From assembly GCA_050084985.1 (NCBI GenBank), contig JBITNC010000001.1, forward strand, positions 79,050,001-79,114,000: 64,000 bases of DNA, read 5' to 3'. A program made the position numbers and the translations under genes. Positions 57,121 through 64,000 of this stretch are shown here, in pieces (position 1 is the stretch's first letter; each line of letters opens with the position of its first letter). The notes under the pieces are model-generated. The model saw nothing but the letters and a program-made list of their open reading frames with translations. It made no database searches and had not been told where the DNA came from. Source of the stretch: Nageia nagi. Its lineage: Eukaryota; Pinophyta.

Positions 57121-58440
57121 TCCATATTTAATTATGTCTTTGTACAAACTCCTAGTTACCATCTTTCCAACTTCATCAGGATGAACACTCAAGTATTTTG
57201 GAGAGCCACTTAGGACTCTTCTACGATGGTTCTAGTTGCTTAACAAGCTAAGGAGGTTCTTCATTTCCTTCAAGACTCAACCTATAAAACCCTTTAATCA
57301 CATAATCTAAAATACCTATTGAAACTAATGAAGAGGAAGTATCTTATTATGGTGGAGGAGGTTCTTGTAATACTAGACTAGGTGCAACTACTAGATCAAG
57401 CACTTCTAAAATAGGCATAAGTGTAGATTCCAAAGATTATTCCAATATAGGGATCCATTCCTTAATGTTTAGAATATCATAATCATGTTCATACAAATGC
57501 TTTCCATTGGTAAACTTATCAAGGTGATCAAGCTTCTACTCAACATTCAAGTCATTCTTGGAACATTCTAGAAAAATGGCATCCCTTACAAAGAGGAACT
57601 TTTTGTTTACCTCATCATAAAGCTTATAGCCCTTAGTATTATATTATTAGCCCAAGAAAATACATTTTCAACTCCTGGTACCAAGCTCATTTCTTTGTTC
57701 CTTAAGGACTAGGGCATAGAAAGTGGAACCAAAAACCCTAAGATGTTGAATCGAAGGAACACGACCAAATCATATGTCATATGGAGTATTATCATCAAGA
57801 GCATAAGATGGACATTTATTTCTAATATAAACTACATAAGCAACTACATCACCCCAAAACATCATTTTCACATTCTTGAAAAATAACATTGCCTATGTCA
57901 TATTCAACAAACTTATATTCATCCTTTCAACTACACCATTCTATTATGAATTATAGGGAACAATAGTTTGATTCTTGATTCCATATTAAGTAAGATAGTT
58001 CTTAAATTCAACTAAACTATAGTCACCCCCATTATTAGAATGAAGAGTGCTAATATGAGTGTTTGTTTCTTTCTCAATCATCACATGAAATTATTTAAAC
58101 TTTTCAAAATATTTAGACTTATTCTTCAACAAATACACCCAACACATCCTAGTGTATTAATCTATGAGATTCATGATATATTTGTTTCTAGTAGCAGAAT
58201 GGATAGGCAATGGTCCACATAAATCAAAGTGAATAAGTTCTAGTTTTCTACATGCTCTAGAATTTAAATCATAAAAATTTTGTTTGTTATACTTTCCTAA
58301 GACACATGCTTCATAAGGTTCTATGTTCCTAGGAATAGTAGGCAATCCCAAAAAACATCTCTTTTTCAACAAACGAAGAACATCAAAATTTATACAGCCA
58401 AATCTTGCATGCCACAAAAGATTAGATGATAGAGTACCTT
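57121..58440 (-). pseudogene. copia C integrase and linker
   Basis: The zinc domain at 58250-58417 reads LLWHARFGCINFD: the second His position is Cys. The usual CEAC is YEAC, so the HHCC site is lost. The first catalytic Asp is in LIHFDLCGPL (58210-58240). The second region reads HSNNGGDY instead of SDNGGEY, so the Asp is Asn. The third region has NGVVERMN (about 57930). The C-terminal part continues (IWFGRVPSIQHLRVFG, near 57720-57770) to a Ser/Pro-rich linker before RT. It is catalytically dead. Confidence 0.87.
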
Positions 58441-58779
58441 TTTATTGATGGGTGAGGTAGGCATAATTTATTGATTTGAAAAAAATTATATGCATCTTCA
58501 ATAGCTTCTCATCCTCCCCGATATTCATCACCACTTTATTATGGAAATACCTCCTTATCTCCACAATGCCATCAAACATATGAATGGAGTATCCTTGTTA
58601 TCAAATGAGCACAAGAGATAGCAAGTTCTTATGTAATTGAGGAAGATAGAATACATTACAAAGAACCATATCTAGAAGGTCTAACAATTTGAGTCTCATA
58701 GTACCAATATGCAAAGGTTTGATATAGGATTTATTAGTAAAGTATACTGCACCATCAATGTTTCTATTCATCTATTCAA

Positions 58780-59770
58780 ATAATTCCCTTCAAAATGTCA
58801 TGTGACATATAGCACCAGTATCAAGCAATCATGCATCCTTCCAAGATGCAAATGAAGTATTACATAATTTTTCAATTGTATTTTTACAATACGTTGTAAC
58901 ATAATGAGTAGAATTGAAATTCTTACTCTTATCTTGCTCCCATTTTTCATTCCTTTCTTTTGATCTTGTCCCATGGAGTGTGACAAATATTAGCTTCATG
59001 GCCTCATCTATTGCATCTTTAATAATTGATATTGTTACTCTCATCATGATCAAGTTGATTAGATCTTCCCCCCTTGCCTTTATGATTCCTCCTACCATGA
59101 CCATGGTTGTTGATTTCACCTTGAGAACAATCATATGTAATATTCTTTCCCTTTTGAGCAATACATAATGTATCTGAAGTAGTTCACTAGTTTTCTTACC
59201 AAATACCTTCTCACTTTTTTCAATCTTATCCACCAAAGTATAAAATGTGAGAAATTTCAAGTTACCACTAGTTTACAAGGATTCAAAATAATTTGAGTAT
59301 GTGGGATACAATTCCTTAATCAAAGGTACGAGAATAATATCAATCTTCATACTAGTAGAGTCAATGTCATGAATTATTGCTCTAATTTTAGAAATCAATA
59401 CCATGGGATTATCATTCTTTAACCCTAGGTTAAAAATTTTTAGTTTAAGTTAGATTAATTCTAATTAGAAATGGCATTCAAACAAGTCTTTGAGTTTCTT
59501 CAATGCATTTCATGCATCATCTATGGATCTAATGTGTTAGTTAACTTCCTAAATAAGTGAAGAAGCAATCCAAGCATATTCTTTACTATTTTTCATGTTC
59601 CAAACCATGAGCTTCTTGGCATTAGTCAATTTGGTAGGTTGTTTATGACCATCATAAATGCCATCCCAAAAATTATTGAAAATTAGAGTATGCTTTATTT
59701 TCCTAGACCACTTTGACCAATTTTCTTTACCAGTTAACATAATTCCAACAATGCTCACAAGTGAATGCAT
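58780..59770 (-). pseudogene. copia C Gag and protease
   Basis: It starts at the ATG 59770: MHSLVSIVGIMLTGKENWSK, an N-terminal copia Gag signature (short peptide, then NW-x-W). KKLMVWNMKNSKEYAWIASS follows, and stops interrupt. The piece 58829-59260 covers the Gag C-terminal helix and a decayed basic/zinc region. At 58790-58830 the protease site reads LLDTGAICHM, with an intact D-T-G. The zinc knuckle is not readable. Confidence 0.85.
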
Positions 59771-60901
59771 TTTAACAAAACTTCAATATCTCAAAATTTT
59801 CAATTTAAGTGATCTTTTCCCATTAAAATAAGTTACATAAATTCTATAATTTCTATCAAAATCTATATATATTCAAAGTTTGAAAACTATCTCAAATTGT
59901 AGCCATCAAAGTCTAGATCTAATGAAAAATAAAGCATTGAAAATGGATAAAAATTGAAGTTATGGCCAAAATACTTTTCAAGGTTAAAAGGCCAAAAACA
60001 ATACCTCAAAATGTTGATTGGGCATGTTTTACGAGGTAGAATGCTGACTGTGTAGAAGGGCTAACATGGCAAAGGCGGGTTGTTGATGTGATAGAATGTT
60101 GATGTGTTGCTAATATGGCATGTTGATTGTATAGATGATGTGACATTGCTAATTATATCATATGTGACACTAAAGTGGTACTAAACATGGTGGTCAATAG
60201 TGACAGGGTGGGTCAACCATAGAACTAAGCTGGCAAGCACTAGGAGAGCATGTTAGGTCTATAGGATTTAGGTGTATGTGAATTGGAGGGAAGCTAAAAT
60301 GGCACAAAATTTGAGAGGGTACATGAGGGTAGAGAGGCACACAAGGAGAGGAGGCCTAAGGGAGTGCTTGAGCTATAAGCATGGGGTCTAGTATGGGGTT
60401 ATAATAGTGTAGTTGATACTAAGAAGATAGGATGATGCACATGAACAAGGTGATTAGGGAGTCCATAAGGGATCGAAGGGTAGTCTCATTGGATTTAATG
60501 CACACAAAGAGTTTGGGCTTGGGTGAAAAATTCAAAAACATCTTTGCAAATTAAATACCATCAACAAGTTGGTTATTTTCTTCTTAAACTACTTTAGAAA
60601 GTGTTAAAAAAAATCAAAACTAATTGCATGGATTTCATGTAAACCACCAAAATATTGCAAAATCACTCTCAAAAACCACAAATTAGTATGAAACATCAAA
60701 TGTATACAACTTCACCATTTTTGCTCCAAAATAGATTATGTTATATATCAAAATGATCAAAAATATAAGACGAATCCAAAATTGAGCTTACAAATAGATT
60801 TTGAAAATCATAATTTGCAAAAAATATAAGACAAATACTTCAAGAAAATTTTGGACAAACTCACTCTTTGATTTTCATGGAGTTAGAGTCTTTTTCTCAT
60901 A
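59771..60901 (-). other. copia C 5' leader
   Basis: About 1.1 kb between the PBS and the Gag start, without an ORF. The middle (60020-60240) is less AT-rich and has several phrases around ggcatgttgat/tgatgtg, which may fold or hold a packaging signal (inference). Confidence 0.6.
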
Positions 60902-60913
60902 GCTTTGATACCA
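60902..60913 (-). other. copia C primer binding site
   Basis: gctttgatacca on the plus strand; minus strand TGGTATCAAAGC, the plant copia PBS TGGTATCAGAGC with one G-to-A change. It is one base from the 5' LTR. Confidence 0.93.
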
Positions 60914-60914
60914 A

Positions 60915-61163
60915 TGCCAGGTTGGATCACTCCAAGATCAAAAAGCATTGTATTAGATTATAATATTGCCTTAATACATTTGGATAATGACTCTTCAAAT
61001 TTAGCTTCTTGGGTGACCCTTGAGATACAATGTAACTCTTCATATTATTCTAGAAAAGACTCTCTAAATTCTAGCACACATAAAGCTATGAATTTACTAA
61101 ATATGGTAAGCAACTAATACTATACTATTTATATCATAATCCCTAAGGATTAGGTTTCTAACA
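60915..61163 (-). repeat. copia C 5' LTR
   Basis: Partner of 55244-55492, bordered by the PBS on the inner side and TAAAT on the outer side. Confidence 0.96.
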
Positions 61164-62229
61164 TAAATAATGAATGAGTTTCATATGTAGTAGGTAATTC
61201 TTCTATTATCAAAATGAGTTTTCAGTAAAAGATAAGAGGGTTAAAGAAAATCACGTGGTTATTAAAGTTTAAATACTTTTCTAAACTAGTTAACAGTGTA
61301 TGGTGAATAACTATTGAGTAAACCATAAAGTAATTCATGTAATAAACAAGGTTTATGATTTACACTTACAAATGTATAAGTTTAGTAACTAGATGATATA
61401 TTCTTTTATAATATAATAATTAAGAGAGTAGTACAACTATGGTTTATGGCTTAAACTAAATAGTTTTCTTAAAATTAGATTAAGAACCTAAGGGTCTAGA
61501 CTACTCTTACTACCTTTAGCTATACCTTCTACCTTACGGAAGGGAGTTCAAAATTGTAGAACTCATTTCAATCTCTCATGTTGGCATACCAAGGGGTGGA
61601 ATGTTTGATCTAGTAATTTAATTTCAAGTTCTTAAGTTGATTGAATTCTTAAACTAGTATAAATTCCTTTCAAAGGTTGGATTGAAGTTCTAAAGATTCA
61701 ATTTCACATAAAATTCCTAAATGAAAGCCTTGAAAACAAGTTGAAACATAGTTAATCAAATAATTTATGGGTTTTATCCAAACTAGAAAAACCATTGTAG
61801 GTATTATAGATATTCCTTCATAAGTACCATAGTTTCCATGAGGAACATGCAATATGGATGAACAATTTATAAAAAAAAAATTTGCCAACCAAAAGTAGGT
61901 GTTTGGATGAAGGCATGAAAATAGAGGGAAGTACTGGTATAGCACTTATGTAGACCCTCAGGAAATGATTGAATGATTATTTCTAGTGGTAATAGTATTT
62001 GAAATTCATCATTCAATATCACATTAACTACATTGAAAGAGTATGAATTTATGTGATTGCAATTTATCTGTGTCTATAGCACATTAAGTGAAAATTTTTA
62101 TCATAGAGATAATTGCATTGTTATACAAGGAATTAGAAATTGATTTATGTATTTTATATTATTCCTTACAATCATTGTTGTGTAGTTGTGATAATTTTTA
62201 GAGTATTACATCATTCAACTTGTTCTAGA
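61164..62229. other. unassigned sequence between copia C and copia D
   Basis: AT-rich with no supported gene. The minus-strand ORF at 61670-61945 (91 codons) is hydrophobic, without family motifs and without a supporting neighbour. Confidence 0.45.
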
Positions 62230-62420
62230 ATACCTACTTTATACCAATGACATTTTGTTTGTCGATCTAGGAACTAGCTCCTATGTCTTATTCTTTTCAA
62301 TATAATTTAGTTTTTCTTTCATTACCAATACCCAACTTTTATCTTTACTTTCTTTAGTAACATTATTGGGTTTAAAATGAGACAATAATACATAATTAGT
62401 TTTCTCTTATGGTTTGAAAA
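62230..62420 (-). pseudogene. copia D start of RT, truncated
   Basis: After the Ser/Pro-rich linker the minus strand reads an NKT-ELVPRSTNK pattern near 62240-62290, matching the NxTWxLVxxP start of copia RT, then a VIGIK-like stretch and loss of homology. The truncation point is about 62200-62230. Confidence 0.6.
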
Positions 62421-63470
62421 ACACTTCTTATTATTTGAACACCCAAATTAATATCTCCAATGATTTGCTAATTTGGATGATTTAGTCGCCATGTCTTACT
62501 AGATACTTTTAGTGAATTTGGTGGTGATAATTTAGGTTTTGTTTGTAGTGATCCCTTAGGTGATGATGGTTTTGATATTTATGGGGAGACTAATGGAGAT
62601 GATTTGGATGAAATCAATAGTGATTTCTCCTCTTCTTTCTCTTCATAAATGAGATAATCATTGTAATTGATTGACATTTGACCATGGTTTTCATAAAATT
62701 TTACATTAGCACTTTTCAAAACCTTTCCAAGTCACTTTTTATGGCATACATATGCTTTACTTTTGCATTAATAGCCTAGAAAAATTCCTTCATCAACTCT
62801 ATGTTCAAACTTGCCCAAATTTTCATTAGTGTTTTTGATGTAACATTTGGTTCCAAAGATTTTAGAATGTTTTATTGTAGTTTTTATTCTAAACCATAGC
62901 TCATAAGGAGTTTTATATTCATGGGGTCTCATCATACATATATTTTGAATGTGAATAGCTATGTCTACTGCTTCTTTCTAGAACTTGTCATTTACTTTGT
63001 TCTCTTTCATCATTGTTCTTGACATTTCTTAGACTATTCTATTTTTCCTTTCTAACATACCATTTTGGTGTGGAGTTTTGGCAACCAAAAATTAGCTCCA
63101 TATACCATATTTCTCATGGTACCCAAAAAATTCTTTAGAGATGAATTCTACTCCTCTTTCTAACCTAAGATATTTGATTCTTATATAGGTTTGATTTTCA
63201 ACCAAGTTCTTGAAGCATACAAACATGTCAAAGGCCTCTAATTTATATTTGAGAAAGTGTACCCATGTCATTCTTGAGTAATCATCTATAAACAACATAA
63301 AATATATTTAACCATGTATGTTTTGAGTTCTGGTTGGTCCACATAAATCCATGTGAATCAACTCAAGAGGTTTACTAGAGTAGTATTCTTTAGCCTTAAA
63401 ATATGTTTTAGTTTGCTTTCATTTTTTACATGAAGTACATCTAATGTTGGATGGATTAGAGATGCTCAAC
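62421..63470 (-). pseudogene. copia D integrase
   Basis: Minus strand: PLELIHMDLCGPTRTQN (first catalytic Asp, near 63330-63370). The open piece 63092-63298 has MLFIDDYSRMTWVHFLKYKL and YLRLERGVEF, where the family has SDRGGEF, so the second catalytic Asp is read as Glu. TPHQNGMLERKNRI (about 63030-63070) keeps the Glu region. IQNICMMRPHEYKTPYELWF and FGTKCYIKNTNENLGKFEHR follow, to about 62800. A Lys/Ser/Pro-rich linker runs to 62420. Confidence 0.88.
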
Positions 63471-63990
63471 ATATCCCTTACTGCCATTTCTATATTGATC
63501 TTTGTCAAATTTTAAAAATTGATGTGTCCAACTCTTTTGTACCATAACTAGGTAGTATCTTCTTATCTAAGCAGGAAAGAACCTAATGATGTTGTAGTTA
63601 GTGTATACAAATTATTTGTTGTTCTTATTCTAATTACAACTAGTTGTCCATTTTTTGATCTTATTTCACATCCATATTTTTTAAAGATAACATTGTTACC
63701 CTTGTTACATATTTGACTAACACTCAATAGCTTATGTCTCAATACAATAACACATAATACTTCTTCAAACTTCATCTTTCCATTTCCCATTTTCATAATT
63801 ATTTTGATAGCTATTTTAGCACCATCATTATTTCCAAACTTGACTGATCCACCTTCATATTGTTGTAAGTTCTCAAAATTCTATTTATACCCTATCATAT
63901 GTTTTGTTCCTGCTATCAATAATCAATGGTCTTGGCTTATTTTTAGCTTTAAGAACCAATTGAAAAATCAACAATGTAGTTTCTTTATTG
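63471..63990 (-). pseudogene. copia D protease remnant and pre-integrase domain
   Basis: At 63880-63930 the minus strand reads PLIIDSRNKTYDR where copia protease has IIDSGATxHM, so the Gly of the active loop is lost. The piece 63563-63796 (MGNGKMKFEEVLCVIVLRHK, LLSVSQICNKG) is the usual stretch between protease and integrase. LWYKRVGHINF (63500-63550) and IRCTSCKK (63420-63440) give the HHCC zinc region. Confidence 0.85.
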
Positions 63991-64000
63991 TATATCCTTT

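Larger units (their letters stand above)
55244..61163 (-). mobile_element. structurally complete Ty1/copia element C
   Basis: Two LTRs of 249 bp each (55244-55492 and 60915-61163) share TG/CA ends. A 5-bp duplication TAAAT stands outside both (55239-55243 and 61164-61168). The PBS at 60902-60913 complements initiator Met tRNA in plant-copia style (minus strand TGGTATCAAAGC), and a polypurine tract lies at 55493-55502. Between them, in minus-strand order, are Gag, protease, integrase, RT and RNase H. My hand count gives about 24 differences between LTRs (about 90% identity), mostly transitions, so the insertion is old. All coding parts are broken. Confidence 0.97.
62230..64000 (-). mobile_element. 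Ty1/copia element D, truncated at both sides
   Basis: The minus strand, entering from the right edge, carries a protease remnant, the pre-integrase zinc domain, integrase and the first codons of RT, and then breaks off near 62230. Gag and the 5' LTR lie beyond the window; RT and RNase H are lost. No LTR is visible. Confidence 0.88.

Noticed and set aside
61670-61945. 91-codon minus-strand ORF as a gene
   Set aside because: Hydrophobic, without family features, between two retroelements and without promoter or homologue in the window.

Overview
The window is nuclear DNA from a large, repeat-rich plant genome. It is strongly AT-rich and consists almost entirely of old, overlapping retroelements. 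I see no intact host gene, tRNA, rRNA or CRISPR array. A gymnosperm (conifer-like) source is my best inference: there are several old, mutated Ty1/copia and Ty3/gypsy lineages, a Penelope-like reverse transcriptase (reported from conifers and early-diverging plants, not typical of angiosperms), and plant-type TTTAGGG heptamers. The species cannot be fixed from the sequence.

Layout. 1-5148 (+): Ty1/copia element A, cut by the window edge, with Gag, protease, integrase, RT and RNase H, a tandem-repeat spacer and a downstream LTR. 5149-6560 (+): an unrecognised broken ORF. 9600-19500 (-): Ty3/gypsy element 1, read from right to left as leader, an extra N-terminal ORF, Gln-rich tract, Gag, protease, RT, RNase H remnant and integrase. 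19200-21610 (+): a decayed coiled-coil gene with a possible small intron. 21611-23285: first copy of a 1.67 kb block repeated at about 98% identity at 40197-41864. 23286-29664 (-): a Penelope-like element (PLE) with an 18-bp minisatellite at its 3' end and a partial second copy head-to-tail upstream. 29665-30283 (+): LTR fragment of the gypsy 3 family. 30284-36000 (-): truncated gypsy element 2, a relative of gypsy 1. 36000-42600: mostly unassigned AT-rich DNA with a near-perfect hairpin next to a long TA/TATG microsatellite. 42600-53090 (-): a SIRE-like copia RT (copia B) split by a nested gypsy element 3 (43080-52644). 55244-61163 (-): copia element C, structurally complete, with 249-bp LTRs, primer binding site, polypurine tract and a 5-bp target duplication TAAAT. 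62230-64000 (-): copia element D, cut by the window edge.

How they relate. All coding regions are pseudogenes. Most in-frame stops lie where the family has Gln, Arg or Trp and are explained by C-to-T change (CAG/CAA/CGA to stop, or TGG to TAG through the other strand), as expected from deamination of methylated cytosine in silenced elements. The nesting gives a relative history: copia B was interrupted by gypsy 3; a gypsy 3-family LTR lies antisense at the broken end of gypsy 2, against the PLE; the 1.67 kb block looks like the most recent duplication.

Most worth following up: the PLE, which shows RT motifs but no GIY-YIG endonuclease and a tandem arrangement; the gypsy 3 order with an RNase H domain before RT; and the 1.67 kb recent repeat. 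All coordinates and identities were worked out by eye.
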